64,000 nucleotides of DNA, from positions 25,956,914 through 26,020,913 of the forward strand of contig OX326958.1 of assembly GCA_946800325.1 (NCBI GenBank). The letters are read 5' to 3'. Source of the DNA: Luzula sylvatica (taxonomy: Eukaryota > Streptophyta > Magnoliopsida > Poales > Juncaceae). Position 1 is the first letter of the stretch. Each line of letters starts with the position of its first letter. Of the stretch, positions 1 through 10,921 are shown piece by piece. The translations under genes were made by a program, and so were the position numbers. Below the pieces are notes generated by a model. That model had not been told where the DNA came from. It saw only the letters and a program-made list of their open reading frames with translations, and searched no databases.

Positions 1-640
1 GGTATCTCTTTGCATATTTAAAAAGAAAATAAAACAAATTTATATATAATTGGGATAAGTATCGTGATGCGAATCGTTTAGAAATTATTAGTTGAAGATA
101 AAAATATTATAATTTATATGATAGTACATCCCAATTGCACCCAATTGACATGATAATACATCCCGAACTTGTGAGTCGCACTTTTGGTTATTATTATGTG
201 ATATATCCAGATAATGCATTTATATGTGTTGTTGTTTCTAATAAATAAATTTTTGTTTTGTAATATTATTATTTGTAAACATGTGATATTCGTGATGTAT
301 TTGGACCGTTGTCGTATCTCTTATATTAGGACGTGATAATAATATCTCGATTTAATTACTAAGAGTTATCTTTACATCCGATCTAATATCGATTAAATTT
401 ACATTGTAAAATCAGATAATATCATTTCAAAACATTGAAATAGATGATATTTATATCAATAGCATAATAAAAGATAATAGTTTAATAATTTCTTAACTTA
501 CTGAATGTAATTATTATTTTTCCTATGTTTTAAATCATTCTTGCAAATCAATATCTCTGAAACACAAAAAAAATTATCTCCAGCATCCAACTGCAACCTC
601 ATTCTGCCTGAGTCGAGAATTTATTAATTTTACATCGGTA
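1..640. other. AT-rich intergenic DNA
   Basis: No gene, RNA or delimited repeat is visible here. The sequence is AT-rich, with short A and T runs and stops in every frame. Confidence 0.6.
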
Positions 641-644
641 TGAC

Positions 645-971
645 TCAAGAGTTAAGGGGGCACGGAACAGCGGCCCCATACGTCAAAAGACCAGCTGAAT
701 ATAGTCCTTCACCGCCAGCTTCAGCGAACACGTTCAACGGAGCACCTTCGGAATCAGTTGGGTAAAGTGCCACGGGGCAGTCAGGAAATTGTGATTTGTC
801 AAGGAAAACAAAGCATTTGTTTACACTGAAACTTGACAGTGATTCTGATGGCCATTGGAGTGAAAAAAAGCCACATTCAGATCCGCTTTGCGTACTTTCT
901 TCTTGTATTAAATTCTTTCCCTCTTCGTCGGCAAAACATTCACTTTTACCGTGGTCCCTGATATCATGCAT
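645..971 (-). CDS. Uncharacterised small open frame (108 codons)
   Basis: An open frame on the minus strand starts at an ATG at 971 and ends at the TAA at 645. Its base composition is clearly less AT-rich than the DNA on both sides, which is the only reason to list it. The product would be an acidic, Ser- and Gly-rich polypeptide ending in CPLNS. There is no signal peptide, membrane segment or motif that I recognise. The DNA upstream on the minus strand (971-1240) is also relatively GC-rich and could be a 5' UTR or another exon. It could equally be the terminal exon of a larger decayed gene or chance. I do not assign a function. Confidence 0.25.
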   Translation of the reverse strand: MHDIRDHGKSECFADEEGKNLIQEESTQSGSECGFFSLQWPSESLSSFSVNKCFVFLDKSQFPDCPVALYPTDSEGAPLNVFAEAGGEGLYSAGLLTYGAAVPCPLNS

Positions 972-1249
972 GTTATAATTAAATTATATATTAAAATGAA
1001 ATGGATAAAATTAAATCAAATTATAGCAGTGATAGATGGATAATGACAAACCGGGTAAAGGAAAAGCATTATTCCTAATGGGAGCTGTGTTCGTTGAGGT
1101 TTCTCCGTCGAGAGAACTTTTTGGGATTATTTTGCATGATTTACACCAGACAACGCCTACTATGAGAATACTATTGATTTTTCGTTGTTTCTCCGGTGAC
1201 TTCGGAAGGGAGTGGGCCCAGAAAAAGGGCCACGAGTGAAATTAGGACG

Positions 1250-4217
1250 AGGGAATTCATGATCGATGATACTATTTATTAGAATGAATCAATGAACACT
1301 GAAAGGAAAAAAATATGCTGAATTGAATGCTTGTGGATGATGAAATGGGTGCAATTTATAGGGGTTGGAAGCAAGTAAAATTTGGTATTTAAATCTCACG
1401 AACTGGCTAAATGAATACTATACACACGTTATAATTTTCCAAATTATTAGTGCAGAGCATTATAAAAGATCTGCTTAAAATATATAAAATTAGATGTCAA
1501 TATTTTTTCTGCAAAATAAAAGAGGCCTTTTACCACGCACCCCTGTTCTCCCACACTTTCCTGATGATGGTGTTATTCATAATTAATCCGCTAATTATCT
1601 TTCTTAATTAACAATTAATTTATAATTATTAAATTTGAATATTCCTGATTAATCTTTAATTGATAAGAATCGTAATTACATATTAAATTTTTAGTAACTA
1701 TGAATTAATTATTATTTAACTTTGTTAATTGAAGGGTTAATCACCATTTGCAGAGTATAATTTTACTTTAAAAAACACTAGTCTCGGTACGTGCTTATAT
1801 CTAAGGACACGGTTGAAAAAATATTTATTTAATAAATATGCCAACTAAATTTAGCAAACATAATGTTTATAATTTTAAAATTCTGGTAATATTTGTTTTT
1901 TTTATTTTATTAAAATAGCTATATGGTTTCTGGTTGGTCCATAATGTACTACTAGTAAAATACCATCAACTTCAGTGCGGGTTTTTTAATAATTTCAACA
2001 CTTATAACATATACTAAATTGACATAATTATTTCAACCAGTTTTATAACAAATTTTTTGTTTAAAGTGTTTTCTTCCACCTTAATAGTACAACCGAACAA
2101 AACTAAATTCATAAGAAAAAATAAGCTTGATTGATAAAAAAATATAAATATTTAAGTTAGTGTAATAAGAATAATTACTGATGAAAATGAATTTTAAAAA
2201 TGTTCATTGTTATCATCTAAGTAATTCTGGAAAAAAAAATGAAGTTAGAACCGAGCAAATTGTGCAATTGAAGTTCATGATGTATCTATTAACTGTGACC
2301 ACTTCTAAGCCTTATTAATTCAACTATTTATTTGGCCCAACCAAACTTTGGACGTTTATGAAGAATTTAAAATGAAAAATGGGAGCCCATAATGGAATTA
2401 GCATATTCTCATTTTTATAAATATAAGTATTAAAATATTTACGTGTCAATATATTCATTTGAAAATGCTACAAAACCAAAAGTTTACTTTGCAAAATGTA
2501 AATAACAAAATATAGCTTTACAAATTGATAGACATTGAATACGGGATTTTTTTATTTCATTGTATAATAAAATAGACAAATCTAAATGTTACGTAACAAT
2601 AATTTTCGTGACTTGATATTAGTTGACAAGAATTACATATCATCACATGTTATAGCCAACTAATTACTTCACCAGATAATTTTTTCGATTTATATAAGAT
2701 GGATTTTTTGTTTCTCACCTATTTTAGGGAAACCAGATTTTACCGGATTTTGAACCCATAATATCATGTTAACTCTAATTTTTGAGGTATGAGGGTACCT
2801 AACCGCTCGAGCTATTATAAACTTTGAACGGACATAAATTAAACTCAATTTACATAACTAACTTATAAAAAAATTGCTAAAAAAACATGACAAAATATTT
2901 TACAGATCATTTCCGTTAACTCTAATTGCATTAACAATAAAAATTAACAAATTAACAATAGATTACAATTAGCAAATTGAATATCATGTTTACCTATTAG
3001 TTAATTATTTTCTATTTACCTCTAAGATTAAATTCAAATCCTATATTTGTCTATGCGAAAACTATATATGTCCATGCATGATGCATGTTCTTTTCACTAG
3101 AGAACAATTTTCAGCTAGCTTTTATGGAAATTGCACCCCTGAGATCAGATGAATTTTCGCACTAATTTGAGTGATTGATTAAGTAGCAAAATGACTAATA
3201 AATTACGGAAGCACATTACAAGAAGACAAGCCTTCCTAGTGTTTGATATAGAAATTGTTTGACACGATAAGAAACATACACTGTTTTAAATATTGGCCGA
3301 AATCACTAATATATTAATTTCATATTGCTAATCGGTTCATGACTGTCGTGATTTATCCCAAATTTTGTTTGATTTTTTAGATGTATTTTAAATTGAATTT
3401 TGAATTAATTTCCTGAATCGATTTAGAATCGAACAGAATAAAACGATATGTTATTCGTTTTATTCGGTTGGACGGAATAAGAAATATTATAGTCATAAAA
3501 TAAAAATTTATTCATATTTTATTTATACAAAAAGATCATATTATTTGTAACATTATTATATCCAATTTTAGTTTTTTAACATTAATATATTAAAAAAAAA
3601 TGATATATTTTGATAGTTTCGGTTTAGTCCCACATCCGTGAACAAATTGAACAATACTACAACATCGCCGGCGGATCACCGGATGAAAGTCTAAGAGACA
3701 TGATGGAGAACGAGTTTCTTGGAAAGAAAGAAAAAACAAGAAAAATGAGAAGGATGAGAAAATAAAAAAATAACTATAACTAATACTAATACTAATACTA
3801 TTTAAAGTCACTTGAGCAAAGAAGAAGAATAATTAACAATATCTTTGTCAAGAAAAAAATATTTAATCCATGAAATAACCCGATTTTATGTTTAACATGG
3901 AAGAAATCAATTCCCCTAATTTATTTATTTATTTTTTGTTTTCTCATTTTGTTCGGCGAGAATATAAATAATTAAGCTATTTATTTCTCTGTTCCTTGTT
4001 ATACTGTGGTTGCCCAACACTATAAGCATCTAAATTCTAAGGTGTCCATCTATTTGTGTGGATATACTTGATTTGAATTATCTAGAAATTGCAAAAAATC
4101 TACAGAGTGCATACAAATAACTCAACCAGTACAACGGTTTATAGTTTATGATAAGCTATTTCTAGGCCTACAAAATTTTAAAATGCCGGATCCCTATAAA
4201 ATTTGGAAAAATATATT
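1250..4217. other. AT-rich intergenic DNA
   Basis: A long AT-rich stretch without convincing coding potential. The 74-codon minus-strand frame at 3590-3811 is low-complexity (Ser/Phe-rich, from GAA-type repeats) and is not supported as a gene. Confidence 0.5.
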
Positions 4218-4502
4218 TGGCCAACAAACTCAAAAAAAGAGTCTTTATGAGATGGCAAAAGTGGGTTAAGTAGATTGTTTAGTCTTTCTAATTGACTCGA
4301 TTAAATATTAATTGACACGTTTAATTGACACGTAAATAATTTATAATATATTAATATTAATACATGTTAATTGACGTGTTAATTCAATTAAACGATCAAT
4401 TAAATTGCTAATCGACTCAATTAATTATACTAATTAACTCATTTAATTCACTTTTGTCACCTCATCAAAGCTCTTTTTTGAGTTTGGGGGGCTGAATATA
4501 TA
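4218..4502. mobile_element. Fold-back MITE, family F1 (copy 1)
   Basis: The two ends are inverted copies of each other: the left reads roughly GGCCAACAAACTC and the right GAGTTTGGGGGGCTGA, followed inward by a shared 'ATGAGRTGRCAAAAGT' block. The middle is made of AATTGAC/GTCAATT motifs. A second copy at 28884-29176, in the opposite orientation, matches along its whole length, which defines a dispersed family. No coding capacity. The target duplication is not clear, so the superfamily is left open. Confidence 0.7.
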
Positions 4503-5094
4503 ACGGGCGAAACCTAAGAATTCCAAAGAAGCATTATGAATTACTGGTCCTAAGTTCCCAACATTGCCTATAAAAACTTCAAATAAGCTCAAGTTATGTT
4601 TGCCTTTACTCTCGAAGCATTTATTCTTAGAAATTCCTTAACCCATATAATGAATTTGTCTAAATTATATCCAAACATTCACTAAACCTTGAATTATTTA
4701 TCCTATCTTACACTTAAAAACATTTAGAGTGATGATACGAATCACCTTACGATCCTTTCAACATATTGAAGTGATGTTTTGTCAAAATGTTAAATGTGTG
4801 GTGTTTGATTAGTAGATAAATAAATGAACCGGTTTAACTGTGCATGTATTAAATGAATATGCATTAAAAGAAGAAAAGTATAATTTGTCCCCTTAAATAT
4901 TTCTCCAACATATTGATGTGTTGTAATAAATAATAAATACATTAAATGCAAAATCATATTAGATGATAAATCATGATAAGTGAAAAATCGTATTAATTAG
5001 ATGATAGACAAACTTAATTATGCAATAAATTTAGATTATTTGTATATTTTTATTGCTTCATTGTACATATAATAAATCATATTTATTTAAAACC

Positions 5095-5171
5095 AAAATT
5101 ATTTATCTTCTTTTTTTTTTTTTTTTTTTTTTTTTTTTGAAAGATGCCCGTGGGCAAAATTATTTATCTTC
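5095..5171 (-). mobile_element. Tail-only retroposon with 16-bp target duplication
   Basis: The 16-mer AAAATTATTTATCTTC occurs at 5095-5110 and again, identically, at 5156-5171. The 45 bp between them, read on the minus strand, are a 17-nt body (GCCCACGGGCATCTTTC) followed by 28 A residues. This is the structure of target-primed retroposition: a poly(A) tail plus a perfect long target duplication. Almost the entire element was lost by 5' truncation. The source, a SINE or a LINE, cannot be told from 17 nt. Confidence 0.85.
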
Positions 5172-6851
5172 AATCACTAAAAAAACTTAATTTGCATTTT
5201 TCTGATTTTTTGCAAAAATTGTTTTTATTTTATTTTATTTTATTGGGAGAGTTTAAAAAAATCGAAATTTAATTGATTAGAGTTATTATAAATTTAATAC
5301 GTGCTAAACGGACTAGGCACGAACAGTGGCAAAACAAAATATTTGCATTTGCATTTTTCCGACTTTTTGTAAAATTATTTTTATTTTTATTAATTTTATG
5401 ATTATTATTTATTGGTTCAATTTAAAAAAGAATAAAAATCTAACTTTGTAGATTTATTATGAAGTTAACACATGTTAAACGGTCTATGTGCGAAATAGTA
5501 AAAATGATATAGGACCATCCGTTTAACACATGTTAAACGGTGAATTAATTTAGCCCAATAATTTATATTCTAAATTTGTAAAATTAAAGTTAGCTAAGAA
5601 TGAATGGTTGTAAACAAATTAATTAGAAATATTAAATTCAATAAAAATGTGTGAAATGATGAAATTTTGTGTCCTTCCATCGTATATAGGATGAGCAAAA
5701 AAAATAGTTTATAGTTACTATTACCATTAATGCAGACGCTAATACATCAATCGACCTAAGAAGTTTTAAGGGGGTGTACATCGCCACTTAAAAGAGCATA
5801 TAGTAAATAAATAAATAAATCTGGTTCAACACATGTGCATGTATTAAATGAGTAAGTGCTAAACGAGTATATAATAAATAAATAAATAAATAAACTTTGT
5901 TTAACACCTACAATATTTTAATTTAACACACATTTTGTTTTATTTGTTTTACTTAATTGCGAACACATCAATTGATGTGAGCAAAATTTAGAGAGGACCA
6001 GCATATTTTTCCAAAAAGTTAATGCATACTCACAGGGCCGGTCCCGGCATTTTGGATGCCCTAACCCGAGTTTGTCCCGGACCAGGCCTGCCGACTCATC
6101 CAAACTAACAAACATCATGATCATTTGGGTTACATATCATTGGTAATATTTAGTCATTCAGATTTATATTGAGTTCCATATTGTTTATTTTTTAACATTT
6201 ACAGATTGAGTTAAAGTTCAAGGGAGATTTAACCACCCTGAATAGATTATTTCACATAGTTCCATGAATAAAGGGGGACTAACACATGTAATTATGTTCT
6301 TGACCTAATTAGTTATGATGATACCGTCCTATCATTTCTTATTTGAAGTATGAATTTTCCTATGTCCACACAGTCAGGAAACCATATCAAATCTCAATGG
6401 GCCATCTCTGTTTAAAGTTATGCTTAGTGTTGCACTAAAAAATCCTTTTCAAAATACTCAATAAATAACTAAAGACAAAGAAAAAACTTTTTCCCACAAA
6501 ACCAACAAAAAAGAAATAAACTTTTCCTCGAGTTCAAGTATTAAATAGTTACTGTAACATGCAGCCTCCAGACAAGACTGAAAAAGGAAGCCTCTGTTGA
6601 AGAGAGATACCGAATCATATTAGCCATGCAACAGATAATATATAGAGATCTAGAGAGAGAAAAAACTAGGGTTAGAAAGAAATATAAAGGAGTGTGTTCC
6701 AAGATATAATGATTACGTCGTTTAGGGGAGGCAACAATGGGTGCGTGGAATGCAAAAGCAGATTGGTCGAAGCCTCTTCGTCTCTATTTAATACAAACTT
6801 GTGACAAGGTTAACCAACTGGTTTAATAAATAAAGGATTGTCCATTCTTGA
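5172..6851. other. AT-rich intergenic DNA with repeat debris
   Basis: No gene seen. Dispersed motifs such as AAATAAATAAATAAA and 'CACATGTGCATGTATTAAATGAGT' fragments near 5800-5900 recur near 4830 and 17150-17250, so this is probably old MITE-derived DNA. A GC-richer fragment at 6030-6080 containing GGGCCGGTCCCGGC looks like transposon debris. Confidence 0.5.
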
Positions 6852-7021
6852 TATAACTTGGAGTAATGATATGGCCACAAATATCAACCACAAATATGAC
6901 ACAAATATCTAAGTTTGTGTTTGATTTATGATTCTTATATGCATAATTAATATTATGAACTTAGTTATTTGTGACACATTTGTGGTTGGTATCTGTGTCC
7001 CTATCACTACTCTATAACTTG
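6852..7021. mobile_element. Mutator-type MITE (152 bp) with 9-bp target duplication
   Basis: The element runs from 6861 to 7012. Its ends are inverted repeats starting GAGTAATGATATGGCCACAA on the left and GAGTAGTGATAGGGACACA on the reversed right end. It is flanked by a perfect 9-bp direct repeat, TATAACTTG, at 6852-6860 and 7013-7021. A 9-bp duplication is the hallmark of Mutator-like transposition. A second family member with the same terminus lies at 29944-30167. It is about 620 bp upstream of the bHLH start codon, so it lies in that promoter region. Confidence 0.85.
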
Positions 7022-7235
7022 TGAAGATAATGACATGTATCTTTGCCGATACACACACGATAGTTCTCACTCTGGTTTCTCTTTACATGTGGTCAGGCTT
7101 GGTCGGTTCTAATTCTATCCATGCTCATGCTCTCTCTCTCCTCATAAAATGAAAATCCCTCTCTTCAAAGAAAGAAGAAACTGAACCCCCAAATCATCAT
7201 AGAGTATGCGTAAGAGTGTGGGGCGGTGCACATAC

Positions 7236-7238
<3 letters not shown>

Positions 7239-7272
<34 letters not shown>

Positions 7273-7325
7273 ACGTAGGAGGCAAGTAATAGGTCCAGAG
7301 TGCTGGAAAAAAGTAAACACCAGGG

Positions 7326-7363
<38 letters not shown>
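7239..7363. repeat. (GA)n microsatellites in the bHLH 5' leader
   Basis: Two GA tracts, 7239-7270 and 7329-7363, lie 285-410 bp upstream of the bHLH start codon. They probably fall in the promoter or 5' UTR, where GA tracts can bind BPC/GAGA factors in plants. The minus-strand open frames across this area are artefacts of the repeat. Confidence 0.9.
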
Positions 7364-7366
<3 letters not shown>

Positions 7367-7647
7367 ACAACAACACAACCATCCATATCGCAAGTTTGCA
7401 GAGATAGAGAGAGGGGCTTTTGAACAGAGATTTGTCTGATATAATAAAATAATCTCCATCCCCAAGAATGATTTCGAGAGGAGAGAGAGAAAAGAGGAAG
7501 AAAAGATAAGAGATACGAAAAGCTTTCCAAAGAGGCTCCTCTTTTGAAAGCACATAATTATAGCTGCATGCGAGTCTAAGGCTTATACAGCACAACCTAG
7601 TTGCCGAAGAGTAGATAAATACTGAGAGATCCGTGGAGACAACAAAC

Positions 7648-9847
7648 ATGGAAGAGGATTCTTCTTCACAAACTCGACAAGAATTCCAGCTTCCGTACCA
7701 GTCGGTACCGATAGAAGATCAGAACAAGAGGACACATCTTGATGAACTCCATCAAATTGGAAAGAAAACAAGTGGATCCAATAACATCAACCCGTTGAAC
7801 ATATCAATGGCACCACCAATCTTACCATGGCCACCAATTCATCAAATTGGAGATCATGAGATTGGTCAATTTTACCCTTCAATGCACCCGCATGTACCGC
7901 CGCCACCTTTCCTCCATGAATTCTACACAATGAGGGCATCAACAGCTTTACAATTCGGATACGAAGGAATCGATTGTGTCGGGCCTAGCTCATCAGACCC
8001 ATTAGGGTTAGCTTCACAATACTTTGGCGGGTTCGCATCCACTTCCTCGCCGTACATTGGAAAGATGAGCCCGCAAGAGATAATCGACGCGAAGGCATTA
8101 GCAGCTTCCAAAAATCATAGCGAGGCCGAACGAAGGCGCCGTGAGAGGATCAATGCACATCTCTCAAAGCTAAGGAGCATGCTCCCTAATACAACCAAAG
8201 TAAGGATACAAATATATACAATGTTTTTATCTTTTCTCATTCATGCATTAACAATTCTTCATGGCCGTCATTCATTCATTGGTACCAACTTACATTTTCA
8301 TGATTACATGTTCCTTGTGTTGGGTACGTAAGAGAGAGAGAGAGAGAGGGGACAAAAAAGAGCTAGCTAGGTTAAGGCAGCAGCCATTACAAAGAGAAAG
8401 AAGTAGCGATGATCCTAAGAAAGACAAACAAATAGGTGCACTTCTGTCCTGTCAGGACTCAGAGCTCTTAAAGCTCGTAGGTGTGTACTAGCTCTGTTTG
8501 CTTCCTTTGCATTTGCAAACGAACAGTAGTGATTGATTGATGGTTGTCTCCCATGAATAATCCCCAAATATCTCCTGTGTCAACAGTAGTTACAAACTAT
8601 TACAATTAATTAAAACCATTAAAATCATTGTGTTGTTTATATCATTATGATATGCAGCGGCGGATCTTGTCGTATTAGGGGGGGGATAATTTATGGGGGG
8701 GCTGTTGTGAGAAATTTTCAAAAAAATTTGGGAAGCGATAATACATAATTTCTCAATTTTATCGTAAAATACATTAGCATAATCACATATATATAATATC
8801 GCTCAAAAATATAAGGGATGCTGCCCCCCTAGTCCATATGATAATTTGGTTAACATTGATTTTGTCTGACATTAGTAAAATATTATTTATCCATGGAAAA
8901 TAATAATTTGCATCGAGAAAATAAATATTTCGTCCAAGGAAATAACATTTCGATTATAGTACTCAACCAAACACTGAACTACGAGACATTTATTAATTGG
9001 CATGTCATATAAAATACTTAATATGGTTTATAATGCTTGGTTTTCAAAATGATAATTCAAAATTATATATCTTTGCTGATATATTATTTTGGATGGTTAT
9101 AAATCTTTTGATGTTACTAAAACATTAATCTCATTTATAAAGATTATGACATCTTTTTGTATCAGATTGAAATGTGCGTGCATGTAAACACGAACTAAAT
9201 TAAGGGCTCCCAAAAGTTCTCACTTTTATTGCTCTATAGCAACAATCATACTTACGCTTCTTCTTTTTTCTTTTCTTTTTTTTGATTTTCTTATGGTCCT
9301 TTTTTTTTCACGCCATTCATTAATTCTTATAGCTAATTTTCATTTCATTAAAATTCAGACCGACAAGGCCTCCTTACTCGCCGAGGTAATCCAACACGTC
9401 AAGGAGTTAAAGAGGCAAACATCTGAAATAGCCGAAGAAAGTCCTTTACCAACCGAGTGCGATGAACTAATAGTCGACACATTATCAAGAGACGATGATG
9501 GTCACTTCGTAATACGTGCATCATTATGCTGCGAAGACAGGTCGGATCTTCTTCCCGATCTTATAAAAACCCTGAAATCATTACATCTCCGTGCCCTAAA
9601 GGCAGAGATAACGACTTTAGCGGGCAGAGTTAAGAATGTACTCTTGATAACCGGGGATGAAACGAGTTGTGTCGAATGTGGTGATTCCGGCCAATCCGAA
9701 CAGTCATCAATGCCACATCAGCACTCTTTAGTTTCGATACAAGAGGCGTTGAGAGAAGTCATGGAACGACCTACATCAATTGATGAAGGCTCTGGTGGGA
9801 GCGGTACGAAGAGGCAGCGTACCGCGAGTGTAGTTGATCTATCATAG
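7648..9847 (+). CDS. bHLH transcription factor, TMO5/bHLH30-like (2 exons)
   Basis: Exon 1 is 7648-8199, the intron is 8200-9358 (GTAAGG...TTCAG) and exon 2 is 9359-9847, giving 346 residues; Arabidopsis relatives are about this long. I chose the ATG at 7648 because it has a good context (AACATGG) and no upstream in-frame ATG; a GTG five codons upstream is not a credible start. The basic region at residues 155-169 contains H157, E161 and R165, the His-Glu-Arg set that predicts G-box/E-box binding. Helix 1 and the loop end exon 1, and helix 2 (from about T185) begins exon 2, so the intron splits the bHLH domain. An ACT-like fold (about 215-265) and a KRQR C-terminus match the bHLH30/bHLH32/bHLH106/bHLH107 group. 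Relatives such as TMO5 pair with LHW to drive vascular cell divisions and cytokinin synthesis; which subgroup member this is remains inference. Confidence 0.93.
8640..8860. repeat. Transposon debris inside the bHLH intron
   Basis: A G-rich segment around 8656-8705 (GCGGCGGATC followed by G runs) and a C-rich partner at 8820-8832 (TGCCCCCCTAG) bracket an AT-rich core. This resembles an old non-autonomous transposon. No target duplication could be fixed, so only the intronic location and composition are claimed. Confidence 0.35.
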
Positions 9848-9849
9848 GA

Positions 9850-10870
9850 CCATTAGTAAATAGGGGAAAAAGGGAAATATATATAATGCTATATCTCATA
9901 TATTTTGTGTTTTATTTGCTTAATTTTTTTATGCAAGTTTTCTTCCTTTGTTTCTTGGTATTGTTGTGGGTTTTTGTTTCTAGATATTAACAAAATGAAA
10001 TATATGTTTTGAGCCTATTTATTTTTAGTTTTTTGACATTTTTTGGGGTATCCTATTTCATGTACCAAATACAAAAAATAAACCTCTCTTCCCATGGAAA
10101 AAAACCAACTTTATAAAAGAAAACACAAAACTAGCATTTTTTCGGGCTTTGAAAGGGTTTTTTAATTTGTTAAATTTAAATATTAATTATTTTTATAATT
10201 TAAATTATGATAACGTATATAATTTTAATTGTTTTTTGTGTCTGTCGATGCATGATCTTAATTCGAGTGTATGATTTTTTTAAATATTACTTTACTGCAT
10301 CGAATGATGCCTGAATTTAATTTCTACAAAAAAAAAATATAGCACACTTAGTTTATGGTACTTTAATTTTTCATAAATTAGGTTATTTTTGCTTCATATT
10401 CTTATATTATCTCTATTACAATTTTGTAAAATAAAAAACTAAACACTCGTCCAAAAAAATTCTGCCAGTGTGCAACAAGTGGGTCTGGGTTATGTCCAAA
10501 GGTTTTGGACAAGAATCCGTCCAAAGCTTTTTGTAATTACAACATTTTAGCATAATTCTCAATTGAATTTTTATCATATTAAAAAACATAAAACAAAATT
10601 ACATGAATGATTTATTTTTCATAAAAAAAATAAACAATTTGTTATGACTTTTATTAATAATAATGATTTTTTTGTAATTTCAAATTAATACAGGGGTTTT
10701 AGTGTAAAATTTTATTATAGGAATTATTGATTGTTGGATCAAAAATCGTATGGCTGAGAAAGGGCTTTGGACGAATTCTTGTCGAAAGCCCATTGGGACA
10801 AAACCAATCACTAATTGTGCCAAACAAGAACAAATCAAATATTTTAGATGATCATGTCCTTAATAAGTTA
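9850..10870. other. bHLH 3' flank and AT-rich intergenic DNA
   Basis: The first 150 bp after the stop codon are T-rich with several AATAAA-like sites, so they probably hold the 3' UTR and poly(A) site. No gene is visible in the rest. Confidence 0.5.
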
Positions 10871-10873
10871 ATA

Positions 10874-10905
10874 CTAGGAGATTACCCGCGCTTCGCGGCG
10901 GTTTT
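10874..10905 (-). mobile_element. Helitron 3' terminus
   Basis: Read on the minus strand, a GC-rich hairpin (CCGCGAAGCGCGG) is followed by GTAATCTC, then CTAG, then T. That matches the Helitron 3' end: a short hairpin, a spacer of about ten bases, CTRR, and insertion before T. The body would extend to higher coordinates, but its 5' TC end was not found. The CACTA end begins only about 45 bp away. Confidence 0.6.
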
Positions 10906-10921
10906 GTTTCATTTGTTTTAC

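Noticed and set aside
7142..7649. Three overlapping minus-strand frames of 120-150 codons
   Set aside because: They are open only because they cross GA microsatellites (Leu-Ser repeats) and have no other coding signal.
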